NCBI RefSeq assembly: GCF_000425825.1
Contig: NZ_AUEE01000005.1
Span: 62,001-126,000 of the forward strand
Origin: Jeotgalicoccus marinus DSM 19772
Lineage (GTDB): Bacteria; Bacillota; Bacilli; Staphylococcales; Salinicoccaceae
Direction: 5' to 3'
Length of the DNA: 64,000 nt
Part shown: piece after piece, positions 44,392 through 54,304 of the stretch
Position numbering within the stretch: position 1 is the stretch's first letter
Layout: the number at the start of each line of letters is the position of its first letter
Notes under the pieces: model-generated
The model's database searches: none
Told to the model about the DNA's origin: nothing
The model's input: only the letters and a program-made list of their open reading frames with translations
Translations under genes and position numbers: made by a program

Positions 44392-46854
44392 ATGGAATCG
44401 AATTTTAAAAGGAGCAAAGACCCGAAAAATAAAGATAAGAATCGGTCTAAAAGCTCATCTAAATCATCGATTATAAAAAAGGTACTATTATATGGTGGAC
44501 TGATTGCATTAATTGGATTAGTTATCGGTGCAGTCTTATTTGCCTACTACGCTTCACAGGCACCCGCCTTTAGTGAAGAAAAGTTAAAGGACCCTGTCCC
44601 AGCGGAAATATACGACCGTAATGATAATTTAGTCACCACCTTGCATACTGGACAAAAACGGGAGTATGTCAGCATTGAAGATGTACCTGACCACGTGACT
44701 GATGCCGTCTTAGCGATTGAAGATAATCGTTTCTATGAACACGGTGCGATGGACTTTGTTAGGTTGGGTGGTGCAGTCATTTCTAACTTTACAGATGGCT
44801 TTGCCTCTCAAGGTGCGTCAACAATTACACAACAAGTAGTTAAACGTGCCTTCTTAACTGAAGAACAGACGCTAGAACGTAAAGCTCAAGAAGCATATTT
44901 AGCCTACCGACTTGAACAAGAGTATTCAAAAGATGACATTTTAGAGATGTACTTAAACAAAATATACTATTCAGATGGTATATACGGTATTCGTACAGCA
45001 AGCCTCTACTACTTTGATAAGGAACTTGCAGATTTAAACTTAAAAGAAGCGGCGTACTTAGCAGGTTTATCTAACCTGCCTAACGTTTACAACCTTTACG
45101 TTGATCCAGAAGCCGCACAGTCTAGAACAGAAACAGTCCTATACATGATGTTAGAACATGAGAGAATTACACAAGAACAGTATGATGAAGCGATGAACAC
45201 AGACTTAACAGCAAACTTAGTTCAACGTGATGAGTCAGATCGAGCCGTTGCTGAAGAAGAAGATCCTGAATATGTATCTTACATTAATTACGTTAAGACA
45301 GAAATCCAACAACATGATGAATTTAGAAACAGAGATATCAATGAAGTCTTAAATAGTGGAATTAAGATCTATACCAATATGGATTCTGAAATTCAGTCGT
45401 ATCTACAAAATATGGCTAACAATAGAAACTATTACTACAATGAGAAGTTCCAAAGTGATGACTTTAATCTAGCATCAACCATCTTAGATACAAATTCTGG
45501 TGGCTTAGTAGCAATGACTGGTGGCCGTGATTACCAAGAAGTTGTGGATCAAAACTTGTCATTAGTTCAACATAATGTCGGTTCAACTATGAAACCATTC
45601 TTAAGTTACGGACCTGCAATTGAGCATATGGACTGGGCAACAAATCACCAACTTCAAGATGAACAATCATACAACCCTGAAGATAGTCCAAACAACACGG
45701 TATATAACTATGACAATCAAGGACACGGTAATGTCACTATGAGAGATGCCTTGAGACAAAGTTTCAACGTCCCAGCAGTTAAAGCCTTTGAAGCGGTTCA
45801 GGAAGAAGCGGGTAACGATGTCCCTAGAGAATTCGCAAAAGAAGTTGGTTTAGATTACGATACTAAGCTTGACGGTGAATACACAGTATCATTTAATGAT
45901 GTACTCGGTGGTGGAGAATCACGATTCAGTCCCCTACAGATGGCACAAGCCTATGCAACTTTAGGTAATAATGGTGAATTCAATGAAGCACAATCCATTC
46001 GTCACATCGTCACTGATGAAGGTGAGACTGTCGAGTTTGAAAATGAATCCCATCAAGCCATGAAAGATTCAACAGCTTACATGTTAACAGATATGTTGAA
46101 AGATACTTTTGCAAACAATGGTAGTGCAGACTACATTCAAATGAATGGCCTAAACATTGCAGCGAAAACAGGTACAACATCACTAGATACTTCCATACTT
46201 GAAGAAAATGATCTGCCTTCAAACAGTGCCAAAGACGCTTGGATTGTTGGATATACACCAGAATATACAATGAGTGTATGGACAGGATTCGATAATGCCA
46301 ATGCAGGATATTCAGAAGACAAGCTCTTTATAGGAACAGATGAACACATTACACCACAGTGGTTCTTTAGAGATATTATGCAGTACATTAGTACATTTAA
46401 TGGCCAGGACTTTGAACAGCCAGACTCCGTCGAACAGATTAATGGTAACGAGCTTGCTGTTGCAGATGCGAGTGGCGGTGGATTATTTAACAGAAATAAT
46501 AACTCAAATAATAACTCAAATAATAATTCAAACAGTAACTCTAATAGTAATAGCAATAATGATAGCGATAGTAACAGTGATTCATCAGGCGGTGCCTGGT
46601 CTTGGCAATATAACGAAGATGGGGAAATTGAAACTGAAGGTGACGTGCCAGAAGGTGAATTACCGGATGATGCAGAACTCGCAGAACCATCTGAAGACAG
46701 CGGATCTTCAACGACTGAAGAAGAACCAACTGATGAGGAGACCGAATCAGAATCAAGCAGTGAACCAGAACCTGACTCTGAACCTGCGGCAGAATCCGAA
46801 TCAAATTCATCATCAGAAGAAGAATCCACTACTACAACTGAAGAGGAAGAATAA
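44392..46854 (+). CDS. pbp2: Bifunctional penicillin-binding protein 2 (820 aa)
   Basis: Class A peptidoglycan synthase. A basic cytoplasmic tail and one membrane helix (about 30-54) precede the glycosyltransferase domain (about 70-245; catalytic Glu in AIEDNRFYEH) and the transpeptidase domain with S398-T-M-K, S-F-N in RQSFNVPA, and K-T-G in AAKTGTTS. S398 matches the S. aureus numbering. The C-terminal 130 residues are unusual: an Asn/Ser repeat tract (about 702-731), then a Glu/Ser/Asp-rich tail. At 820 aa it is about 100 longer than S. aureus PBP2, with the excess in this tail. Confidence 0.95.
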   Translation: MESNFKRSKDPKNKDKNRSKSSSKSSIIKKVLLYGGLIALIGLVIGAVLFAYYASQAPAFSEEKLKDPVPAEIYDRNDNLVTTLHTGQKREYVSIEDVPDHVTDAVLAIEDNRFYEHGAMDFVRLGGAVISNFTDGFASQGASTITQQVVKRAFLTEEQTLERKAQEAYLAYRLEQEYSKDDILEMYLNKIYYSDGIYGIRTASLYYFDKELADLNLKEAAYLAGLSNLPNVYNLYVDPEAAQSRTETVLYMMLEHERITQEQYDEAMNTDLTANLVQRDESDRAVAEEEDPEYVSYINYVKTEIQQHDEFRNRDINEVLNSGIKIYTNMDSEIQSYLQNMANNRNYYYNEKFQSDDFNLASTILDTNSGGLVAMTGGRDYQEVVDQNLSLVQHNVGSTMKPFLSYGPAIEHMDWATNHQLQDEQSYNPEDSPNNTVYNYDNQGHGNVTMRDALRQSFNVPAVKAFEAVQEEAGNDVPREFAKEVGLDYDTKLDGEYTVSFNDVLGGGESRFSPLQMAQAYATLGNNGEFNEAQSIRHIVTDEGETVEFENESHQAMKDSTAYMLTDMLKDTFANNGSADYIQMNGLNIAAKTGTTSLDTSILEENDLPSNSAKDAWIVGYTPEYTMSVWTGFDNANAGYSEDKLFIGTDEHITPQWFFRDIMQYISTFNGQDFEQPDSVEQINGNELAVADASGGGLFNRNNNSNNNSNNNSNSNSNSNSNNDSDSNSDSSGGAWSWQYNEDGEIETEGDVPEGELPDDAELAEPSEDSGSSTTEEEPTDEETESESSSEPEPDSEPAAESESNSSSEEESTTTTEEEE
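46494..46590 (+). repeat. Low-complexity Asn/Ser codon repeat in pbp2
   Basis: Repeated AATAATAACTCA-like 12-bp units grade into AATAGT/AGCGAT hexamers, encoding an Asn/Ser/Asp tract in the extracellular tail of PBP2. Such a tract can change length by slippage without breaking the frame. Confidence 0.7.
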
Positions 46855-46860
46855 AAAAAC

Positions 46861-46893
46861 GCTAGACTCTTTTCTGAGAGTCTAGCATTTTTT
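46861..46893. terminator. Terminator of recU-pbp2
   Basis: A perfect 10-bp stem (GCTAGACTCT / AGAGTCTAGC), a 6-nt loop and a T run; A residues upstream make it bidirectional towards nth. Confidence 0.85.
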
Positions 46894-46911
46894 ATGGGTG
46901 CGTGTATGAAG

Positions 46912-46936
46912 TGGTGATGAAGAATGCTCATCACCA
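46912..46936. repeat. Single hairpin matching the second 41-bp array
   Basis: TGGTGATGA (46912-46920) and TCATCACCA (46928-46936) around a 7-nt loop. The stem and loop length equal those of unit 5 of the array at 13.7 kb. It lies between convergent pbp2 and nth. Confidence 0.65.
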
Positions 46937-46965
46937 ACCAAACACAAACCCCGTAAATATCACGA

Positions 46966-47625
46966 CTACTTTACCAGACCTTTTTTCAAGCGTTTTTGCC
47001 CTTCTCTACACTCTTCTAAGAGCGGACACTCATGACACTTAGGTGCCCTGGCTAAACAGTGGTATCGTCCAAAGAAGATGAGTTGATGATGGGTCTTACT
47101 CCATCTTTCAGGCGGAATTTTGCGCATTAAGGTCTCTTCTACTTCTAAGGGTGAATCTTTATAACGTGCGATGCCTAAGCGTTTAGAAATGCGTTCGACA
47201 TGGGTGTCAACAGCAATTCTTGGTGTGTCAAAAGCTACAGATAATACAACATTTGCAGTCTTTCTACCCACACCTGCTAAGGAAATTAGGTCATCGTAGT
47301 TATTGGGAATTTCTCCATTGAATTTTTCGATTAAGTCTCTGCATAATTTTTGGATATTTTTTGCCTTATTACGATAAAGTCCAATCGTCTTTATATATGA
47401 CTCAATTACTTCGACGTCGACTGCTAAATAATCTTCTGGAGTTTTAAATCTTTCAAATAAGCCTTTAGTCACTCGGTTTACACCAATATCTGTCGTCTGT
47501 GCACTAAGTAAGACTGCAATCGTCAACTCGAAGGGGTTCGTGTAGTTTAATTCTGCTTCTGCCTCTGGAAACATCTCCGCAATCACATCGATCATTTCCA
47601 TTGTCTTTTTCTTACTCGTTGTCAA
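46966..47625 (-). CDS. nth: Endonuclease III (219 aa)
   Basis: DNA glycosylase/AP lyase for oxidised pyrimidines. The helix-hairpin-helix is LAGVGRKTANVVL with catalytic Lys, and the Asp lies in AVDTHVERIS. The 4Fe-4S cluster motif is C-x6-C-x2-C-x5-C (CLARAPKCHECPLLEEC). The start is a TTG at 47625 with GGGGGG ahead; an ATG at 47601 is the alternative. It overlaps the end of dnaD by 14 bp. Confidence 0.94.
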   Translation of the reverse strand: MTTSKKKTMEMIDVIAEMFPEAEAELNYTNPFELTIAVLLSAQTTDIGVNRVTKGLFERFKTPEDYLAVDVEVIESYIKTIGLYRNKAKNIQKLCRDLIEKFNGEIPNNYDDLISLAGVGRKTANVVLSVAFDTPRIAVDTHVERISKRLGIARYKDSPLEVEETLMRKIPPERWSKTHHQLIFFGRYHCLARAPKCHECPLLEECREGQKRLKKGLVK

Positions 47626-48235
47626 GTCTTTCCCCCCGATCTAGCCATGAAATTACAGGTAAGCCTGTTCCTTTTTGGTCTTCACTTTTTGATGTACTTA
47701 GTAAAATTCGTTCAACATATTGCAGCGATGTAATATTCGATTTATATGCCACGTCTACAGCATTCATTATATCTTCAACTTGATAATTAGAATCATTAAT
47801 CCAACTGTTTAGACGCTGATACTCATTTGGACTAATCGTACGGCCATAGAGATTTTCTATATAGTCGAACATTTCTCTTAATGATTTTTCATCTTTTTGT
47901 GGTGCTTCAACAGTGTTATAAATAAAATCTTCTAAACGCTTGTATAAAGGTTCAAAGTTAAAGCGTTCAACATAGCCATCTTCTTTTTTTATGGTCTGGA
48001 GTTCGATGCACTTTTCTTTAATTAATAATTGAATAATCCGAGTGAGTTCACTTTGATTTAGTGTGGTGCCCTTAATCAGTTCACTAAATTCAGGGGCTTC
48101 GTCTGTCTGACGATCATTTTCAATCATCTTTATTAGGATAATTAAACTTTGTTCGTCTAATCCTAATTCACTATAGTGATCAAGTAAGATTTTGTTTACC
48201 GGAACTGTAATGTATTTAATATAAGATTGTTCCAT
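47612..48235 (-). CDS. dnaD: Replication initiation protein DnaD (207 aa)
   Basis: A primosome component that helps load the replicative helicase. The N-terminal winged-helix domain (about 1-95) is followed by the DnaD/DnaB2 helical domain (about 110-190) with the family YxxxI-type motif in LYGRTISPNEYQRLNSWI and AVDVAYKSNITSLQYVERIL. The ATG at 48235 has TTGGAG 8-9 bases ahead; the frame start at 48253 lies before that site. dnaD-nth order is conserved in Firmicutes. Confidence 0.92.
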   Translation of the reverse strand: MEQSYIKYITVPVNKILLDHYSELGLDEQSLIILIKMIENDRQTDEAPEFSELIKGTTLNQSELTRIIQLLIKEKCIELQTIKKEDGYVERFNFEPLYKRLEDFIYNTVEAPQKDEKSLREMFDYIENLYGRTISPNEYQRLNSWINDSNYQVEDIMNAVDVAYKSNITSLQYVERILLSTSKSEDQKGTGLPVISWLDRGERLDNE

Positions 48236-48258
48236 AGAATAATCTCCAATCATATAAA

Positions 48259-48285
48259 GGAGACATTAGCTGTGCTAACGTCTCC
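48259..48285 (-). terminator. Hairpin between asnS and dnaD
   Basis: On the minus strand, GGAGACGTTAGC pairs with GCTAATGTCTCC (12 bp, one G-T) around a 3-nt loop. The tail TTTATATG is only weakly T-rich, so it may attenuate rather than end transcription. Confidence 0.55.
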
Positions 48286-48292
48286 GTGTCAT

Positions 48293-49582
48293 TTATGGGT
48301 ATAGACGGTTTAATAATCTTGGGAATGGTGCGGTTTCTCTAACATGTTGAACACCTGAGAACCATGCAACTGCACGCTCTAAACCAAGACCGAAGCCTGA
48401 ATGCGGCACACTACCATATTTACGTAGATCTAAGTACCATTCATAGGCGTCTAGGTTTAAGCCTGAATCGATGATTCTTTGTTTAAGTTCATCGTAGTCA
48501 TGAATACGTTCACTACCACCGATAATCTCACCGTAACCTTCTGGTGCAATTAAATCTGCACAAAGTACTGTACGTGGGTCTTCAGGGTTAGTACTCATAT
48601 AGAAAGATTTAATTTCTTTTGGATAATTTACGATAAAGACCGGTTTCTCAAAGCTGTTTGCAATCTCAGTTTCATGTGGAGAACCGAAGTCATCGCCCCA
48701 CTCAATATCATCAAATCCTTTTTCGTGTAAGAGGTCAATGGCCTCTGTATAAGTGATTCTAGGGAACGGTGCTTTGATTTTTTCAAGCGCTGTAGTATCA
48801 CGTCCAAGAGCCTCTAAATCCAGTTTACAATGCTCTAAAACATTTTTAGCTAGATATTCAACATATTGTTCTTGAACAACTAAGCTATCCTCGTGATCAT
48901 AGAACGCCATTTCTGGTTCAATCATCCAAAACTCAATCAAGTGACGACGCGTTTTAGACTTCTCAGCACGGAAAGTAGGACCGAAAGTAAAGACTTTACC
49001 ATGCGCCATTGCAGCAGCTTCAGCGTACAACTGACCACTTTGTGAAAGGTATGCATCTTCATCAAAGTATTTAGTATGGAAGAGTTCAGTTGTCCCTTCT
49101 GGAGATGAACTTGTTAAAATTGGTGGATCAATTTTTTTAAAGCCATTTTCATAGTAGAAGTCATAAGTACTTTTGATAATTTGATTTCTAATATTCATTA
49201 CAGCATGTTGTTTTTTAGAACGTAACCATAGATGTCTGTTATCTAGTAAAAACTCAGGCCCATGTTCTTTTGGTGTAATTGGGTAACCATCTGCACTTTG
49301 GATAATTTCAATACGAGAAACTTCCATCTCATAGCCAAAACTTGAACGGTCATCTTCTTTAATTACGCCAGTCACATACATAGAAGTTTCTTGGTTTAAA
49401 CCTTTAGCAAGGGTAAATAAATCTTCGTCGTTCGCTTTTACGACGATACCCTGCATGAATCCAGTACCATCTCTTAATTGTAAAAATTGAAATTTACCTG
49501 ACCCACGTTTTTGGAGTAACCATGAGCCGATTGTGACTTCTTGACCCACGTAGTCTGGTGCTTGATTAATTGTTATTTTCAT
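48293..49582 (-). CDS. asnS: Asparaginyl-tRNA synthetase (429 aa)
   Basis: Class IIb synthetase. An N-terminal OB-fold anticodon-binding domain (about 1-105) precedes the catalytic core, with motif 2 ([22 protein letters not shown]) and motif 3 ([15 protein letters not shown]). The ATG at 49582 has AAGG upstream; the frame start three codons earlier overlaps that site. No T-box leader is visible; it lies 11 bp after aspB. Confidence 0.95.
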   Translation of the reverse strand: MKITINQAPDYVGQEVTIGSWLLQKRGSGKFQFLQLRDGTGFMQGIVVKANDEDLFTLAKGLNQETSMYVTGVIKEDDRSSFGYEMEVSRIEIIQSADGYPITPKEHGPEFLLDNRHLWLRSKKQHAVMNIRNQIIKSTYDFYYENGFKKIDPPILTSSSPEGTTELFHTKYFDEDAYLSQSGQLYAEAAAMAHGKVFTFGPTFRAEKSKTRRHLIEFWMIEPEMAFYDHEDSLVVQEQYVEYLAKNVLEHCKLDLEALGRDTTALEKIKAPFPRITYTEAIDLLHEKGFDDIEWGDDFGSPHETEIANSFEKPVFIVNYPKEIKSFYMSTNPEDPRTVLCADLIAPEGYGEIIGGSERIHDYDELKQRIIDSGLNLDAYEWYLDLRKYGSVPHSGFGLGLERAVAWFSGVQHVRETAPFPRLLNRLYP

Positions 49583-49593
49583 TCTTACCATCC

Positions 49594-50778
49594 TTAGACT
49601 GTCGTTTTTTTATTAATAAATGTTTTAATTCTTTCAATGCCTTCATTGAACTTTTCTTCAGAGACTGAATAGCTAATACGTGCATAATCTTTTGCACCAA
49701 AAGCTGCTCCAGGCACAATTGCAACGTATTGGTCTGTTAAAAGACCTTTAACAAAATCATCTACACTGTCATAACCACACTGACTTGCAATATCTTTTAA
49801 ATAAGGGAACAAGTAAAATGCCCCTTCTGGTTTGATACAGCGAACGTGTGGCACTGTCATGAGTTTTTCATAAGCATTGTCACGACGCGCTTTAAACGTG
49901 CTCACGTAATCATTTTTAAAGTCGTCTGACATGTTATATGCCTTAATCGCAGCATATTGTGAGGGTGATGCCACACTCGTCGTAGATTGGGAAGATAAAT
50001 CCCCTAATGCTTTAATAACATTCAATGGGCCACAAGCGTAGCCAATACGCCAACCTGTCATCGCATGTGATTTACTAAAGCCATTTACGATAATCGATTG
50101 CCCTTTAATTTTCTCGCTTAAACTCGCAATCGAAATATGTTCACGCTCATAGGCCAAGACTTCATAAATCTCATCGACCACTACTATTATATCAGTATGT
50201 TCTAAAACATCTACTAAGGCCTGTAGTTCCTCTTTACTGTAGATGCCCCCTGTTGGGTTATTAGGTGAGTTTAAGACAATCATTTTAGTCTTTTCAGTGA
50301 TATGTGCTTTTAAAAGCTCAGGAGTCAGTTTAAAGTTTGTGTCTTCTGTTGTTTCAATTGTGACAGGCTCTCCGCCCACCATTTTAATCTGTTCAGAATA
50401 TGATACCCAGTAAGGTGCGGGTAGAAGCACTTCATCAGTCGGATTTAAAGTAGCTAAAAAGATATTAAATAACACTTGTTTTGCGCCATTACCTACGTAT
50501 ACCTCGTCTGGAGTATACTCTAGATTATTATCTCTTAACATTTTGTCTGCAATCGCTTGTCTCACTGCTTTAATACCGACAGAAGCTGTATATTTTGTAT
50601 GGCCATCAAGTGCGGCTTGATGGGCAGCTTCGATGACTTCTTCAGGTGTATTGAAGTCGGGCTCACCTGCAGATAAGCTGATAATATCATAGCCATCAGC
50701 TTTTAGTTTTCGAGCTGTGTTTGTAATTTCAATCGTTTGGCTCGGTGTAAGCGACTTAACTTTCTCGGATAATTCCAT
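49594..50778 (-). CDS. aspB: Aspartate aminotransferase, class I (394 aa)
   Basis: A PLP enzyme interconverting aspartate and glutamate with their oxoacids. PLP Lys lies in [24 protein letters not shown] and VVDEIYE are typical of the Ib subgroup. The ATG at 50778 ([15 protein letters not shown]) is the family start; TTAGGAG is about 11 bases ahead. The open frame continues into dinG but has no ribosome site. It lies directly before asnS, linking aspartate supply to asparaginyl-tRNA. Confidence 0.94.
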   Translation of the reverse strand: MELSEKVKSLTPSQTIEITNTARKLKADGYDIISLSAGEPDFNTPEEVIEAAHQAALDGHTKYTASVGIKAVRQAIADKMLRDNNLEYTPDEVYVGNGAKQVLFNIFLATLNPTDEVLLPAPYWVSYSEQIKMVGGEPVTIETTEDTNFKLTPELLKAHITEKTKMIVLNSPNNPTGGIYSKEELQALVDVLEHTDIIVVVDEIYEVLAYEREHISIASLSEKIKGQSIIVNGFSKSHAMTGWRIGYACGPLNVIKALGDLSSQSTTSVASPSQYAAIKAYNMSDDFKNDYVSTFKARRDNAYEKLMTVPHVRCIKPEGAFYLFPYLKDIASQCGYDSVDDFVKGLLTDQYVAIVPGAAFGAKDYARISYSVSEEKFNEGIERIKTFINKKTTV

Positions 50779-50812
50779 CTTGCGGCAGTCTCCTAACAAT
50801 TCGTTTTCCTTA

Positions 50813-53329
50813 TTATAAATCAAAAAGCAATGCTTTAAAAGATGTCCGATCATCATGGATAATATTTTTCTCAGGAAAATATTTTAAGAAAGCATTCTTA
50901 TATGGTTTATTTATTATCCTATCATCAAAGAGCATGAGAATACCCTTATCTTCTTCACTACGTTTTAATCGACCTGCAATCTGTCTAAAGTGAATGACAG
51001 CCTCTGGTAAATCTTCAGAATAGAAATGTGAAAAGCTGTCCTGGTTAGGCACTGGGAATGGTAATTTAGTCAGCATGAGTGTCTTATCTTTTTCAGATAC
51101 TAAGTTGACCCCTTCTGTAAAAGTGTAGGTCCCTAATAACAGGCATTGGCTAAGCTGATTGTACTGATTGAGTAATTTTTCATTATTAGAACCACGCGTC
51201 TGTTTTAAGACAGGAATCTGATCAAATAAACCGACTTCCTCAGTATAGCTGTAGACCTTTTCTAGTAGTTCGAAATTAGAGAAAATAACAATGAGTTTAC
51301 TGTTCGTTTCACTTAAGTACAGGGATAGGTAATCCAGAATATCGATAACATAATCAGGATTGTTCATATCGTAACTGCTGATGTCGTTTGGAATGAATAA
51401 CTTTATGTCATCAAACATTTCGGTATTATCCATTATTGTCGTATCATATTCGTGATCACCAAACCAATATTTCAAATGCTTAAAACTGCCATTTACTTCT
51501 AGAGTTCCTGATAATAAAATCTGGCTAGGAATCTTAGTTAAAGCACTTGCTAATTCATCCAGTACGTCAGTTCTAATTTCAACTTCTGTACGTGTCGGAT
51601 TGGCATGAGTTTCTATATGACAGTCATCGTATATAATCGCATGCTGAAGCCTTTTTAATGATTGTTCAAAGAAATGCATGTGATTATATAGTGCTTGGTA
51701 GTTCTTCGTACCTCTTATTGTACTTAAAAATAATTGTGTATACTTAATGATGCTTTCTAAGGTCTCACTCGCTTTTTTAATCTTACTTTTAGAAAAATGC
51801 TTAAATAATTCATCAATTTGTCTATGCAAATTGACGACAATATCTTCTAGTAAATATAGGGATACGGCTTTATTATCTTCAGCATAGGAACTTAATAAGC
51901 GAGATTGACTCAACTGTCCGATTTGACCAATAAAAAACTTCATCTCACTATAAGTATATTTTCTTCTTTCTTTTAAATCTAAGGCAGATTTTAACTGATG
52001 CGCTTCATCGATTATTAAGGCATGTACATCATACAAATTATTAATACAATCATTAAGGAAATAATGGTTCGTCACAATAACAGGCACTCTTTTAGCATTG
52101 TTTAAGGCACGTTTAAAATAGTAGTGTTGCTTATTGTCACCATTCTGGATGCGCATCGTATCGTAGTATGATTTTTCGGGTCCACGTAGATTTAACTCAG
52201 ATAAGTCACCTGTTTTCGTAGATAGCAACCATACCAAAATGCGCATTTTTAAAAAACAAATTTCTGGATTATTATCTTCTGATTCTAAGAGTGCAGAAAA
52301 AGCATCTAAATCAATATAATTATTTCTTCCTTTTAATAAGACAAAGGGCGCTTCTAATGAAACAACACTTCTTAGACGCGTTATTGAAGACTCTATTAAT
52401 TGGTTTTGTAATATTTTTCTCGATGTGGAGACGACGACTTGCTGATGATAATTTGAGTAATAACAAATTGCTGCAATTAAAAAAGCATCACTTTTACCAA
52501 GACCAGTGTAGGCTTCAATGGCATGAAACTTCTCATTGACTAGACTATCGTAAATTAATAAAGATAAGTCATATTGATCTTGGCGGTAGTCATGATTGGT
52601 TTCATGTAGATATTTTTTATATAGCTCATCTACAGAAATCGGTTTAATATCATGTGTGTTTAAAGTAAAGTCCTTGATATAAAACTGCTTATAACTGACG
52701 ATGTCATCTCGATCGTTGTCTATATTAAGACTTAAGACATTAAAGAGTAAATCAGTAATATTAGTGGGTAAAGACTTCGTTAAATGATAAATCGTAATCA
52801 GCGTTTGTCGATGTAGATTTAGAATTAAGTCAAATATCTTAATCAGAACTTTAGCAGTTGCTAAGGCATCTTCGTCTGCCCTATGTGCCTGTGATAATTT
52901 TATATCTAAAAATTCAGCGACTAAATGTAACTGATACCCAGGAACTGTAGGCAGAAAGATTCTTGAAAGTTCGACCGTATCTATTTTATAGGTTGGGTTA
53001 TATTTAATACCACATGCCTTAAATGCAGTCTTTAAGAAATTGAGATCAAAATCTACATTATGTGCAACAAAGACTGAGCCCTTGAGCATGTCCCTAATTT
53101 CCCAAGCGATATCTTGAAACTTAGGGGCGCCAATCAACATATCAGGCGAAATACTTGTGAGTTCCCGAATAAAGGGTGATATGGTCGTTTTATCACTTAA
53201 GAAAGTATTGTATGTGTCCACAATCTCATTGTTTCTCACAAAGACAATACTAAGTTGAATAATCTTATCTTTTTGTAGGTTGTTACCGGTCGTTTCTAAG
53301 TCTACGACGGCAAAAGTTTTATTTAACAT
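50813..53329 (-). CDS. dinG: DinG-type helicase with 3'-5' exonuclease domain (838 aa)
   Basis: The N-terminal DEDDh exonuclease (about 1-170) has AVVDLETTG, AHNVDFDLNFL and AHRADEDALATAK. The C-terminal XPD-like helicase has Walker A AYTGLGKSDA, DEAH in LIIDEAHQLK, and the motif VI region RQIAGRLKRSEED. The four Cys of an iron-sulphur cluster seen in E. coli DinG are not apparent, as in the Firmicute form, where helicase activity is uncertain. The second of two adjacent ATGs (53329) has the better spacing from TTGGTG. Confidence 0.9.
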   Translation of the reverse strand: MLNKTFAVVDLETTGNNLQKDKIIQLSIVFVRNNEIVDTYNTFLSDKTTISPFIRELTSISPDMLIGAPKFQDIAWEIRDMLKGSVFVAHNVDFDLNFLKTAFKACGIKYNPTYKIDTVELSRIFLPTVPGYQLHLVAEFLDIKLSQAHRADEDALATAKVLIKIFDLILNLHRQTLITIYHLTKSLPTNITDLLFNVLSLNIDNDRDDIVSYKQFYIKDFTLNTHDIKPISVDELYKKYLHETNHDYRQDQYDLSLLIYDSLVNEKFHAIEAYTGLGKSDAFLIAAICYYSNYHQQVVVSTSRKILQNQLIESSITRLRSVVSLEAPFVLLKGRNNYIDLDAFSALLESEDNNPEICFLKMRILVWLLSTKTGDLSELNLRGPEKSYYDTMRIQNGDNKQHYYFKRALNNAKRVPVIVTNHYFLNDCINNLYDVHALIIDEAHQLKSALDLKERRKYTYSEMKFFIGQIGQLSQSRLLSSYAEDNKAVSLYLLEDIVVNLHRQIDELFKHFSKSKIKKASETLESIIKYTQLFLSTIRGTKNYQALYNHMHFFEQSLKRLQHAIIYDDCHIETHANPTRTEVEIRTDVLDELASALTKIPSQILLSGTLEVNGSFKHLKYWFGDHEYDTTIMDNTEMFDDIKLFIPNDISSYDMNNPDYVIDILDYLSLYLSETNSKLIVIFSNFELLEKVYSYTEEVGLFDQIPVLKQTRGSNNEKLLNQYNQLSQCLLLGTYTFTEGVNLVSEKDKTLMLTKLPFPVPNQDSFSHFYSEDLPEAVIHFRQIAGRLKRSEEDKGILMLFDDRIINKPYKNAFLKYFPEKNIIHDDRTSFKALLFDL

Positions 53330-53341
53330 CATATCACCAAA

Positions 53342-54304
53342 TTAAATTTCAATATCTGCACTGATTACCTGATGTATATTTTGTTCTTCATCAATAATGA
53401 TTAGGTAACCCTCATCATTTACATCAAGTGCCTTACCTTTAATCATACCATTTGAACTGCTAATCTTTAATTGACGATTAAAGATTATGGAATGCTCTAT
53501 CCATTCATCTCTAATTTCTGAAAAAGAAGTTGACATAAATTTGTTATAGTAAATTTCTATATTCTTAAATAACTCACTTAAAAATGAATCGATATCTAAC
53601 TGCTTTTCAGATGGTAGTTCAGCATTAAGAGCAGTAGCAGTCGACAATGATTCGATATCTGTTGAGGGTTCAATATTGATACCCACACCACATATAATGG
53701 TTTGAACGGTGTCTTCTTCAGAAACAATTTCTGTTAAAAAGCCGCATACTTTCTTATCACTGATATAAATATCATTAGGCCATTTAATTCCACTTTTTAA
53801 ACCTGTGTTCTTTCTAATCGTTTGACTAATTGCTAATGACATGAATAAGTTGAATGTAATCATATCACTATGTTTTATATTCGGCCTTAAGACGAGTGAC
53901 ATGTAGAGACCAGTTTCTTTAGGAGACAGCCATTGCCTTTTAAACCGTCCCCTACCTTCCGTCTGTGACTCACTTACTATTACTATGTTATCATCATTTT
54001 TATGTAAAATGTTAAAGGCTGTATTTTGTGTAGAGTCAACAGTCTTTTTATAGATGAGTTGATCAAATAGTGTGGATTTGTCAATAATCGATAGCAGTTT
54101 GGCTTGATTAATATTTTGAGATGCTCCGACTAATGCGTAGCCCTTATTCTGAACAGCTGCTATTTGATATCCCTCATTTTTCAAAGCTTGTATATTTTTC
54201 CAAATCGCTGTTCTAGAAACATTCAGTTGTTCTGCAAGTGAATTACCAGAAACAAATGTTTCACTTTGTAAACAATCTAATACTTTACTCTTCGTACTTT
54301 GCAT
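53342..54304 (-). CDS. birA: Biotin ligase/biotin operon repressor BirA (320 aa)
   Basis: A bifunctional protein: an N-terminal winged helix (about 15-60, NSLAEQLNVSRTAIWKNIQALKNEG) and a biotin protein ligase core with GRGRFKRQW and SGIKWPNDIYI, then a C-terminal SH3-like domain. It biotinylates carboxylases and can repress biotin genes. It overlaps the end of cca by 20 bp. Confidence 0.93.
   Translation of the reverse strand: MQSTKSKVLDCLQSETFVSGNSLAEQLNVSRTAIWKNIQALKNEGYQIAAVQNKGYALVGASQNINQAKLLSIIDKSTLFDQLIYKKTVDSTQNTAFNILHKNDDNIVIVSESQTEGRGRFKRQWLSPKETGLYMSLVLRPNIKHSDMITFNLFMSLAISQTIRKNTGLKSGIKWPNDIYISDKKVCGFLTEIVSEEDTVQTIICGVGINIEPSTDIESLSTATALNAELPSEKQLDIDSFLSELFKNIEIYYNKFMSTSFSEIRDEWIEHSIIFNRQLKISSSNGMIKGKALDVNDEGYLIIIDEEQNIHQVISADIEI

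Noticed and set aside
46137-46937. 266-codon Ser-rich frame antisense to the pbp2 tail, and a second long frame in the +2 phase
   Set aside because: Both are by-products of the low-complexity codon repeat and have no start signals or known domains; pbp2 is clearly the real gene.
48293-49591. T-box leader for asnS
   Set aside because: aspB ends 11 bp upstream of asnS, and no T-box sequence or terminator is present.
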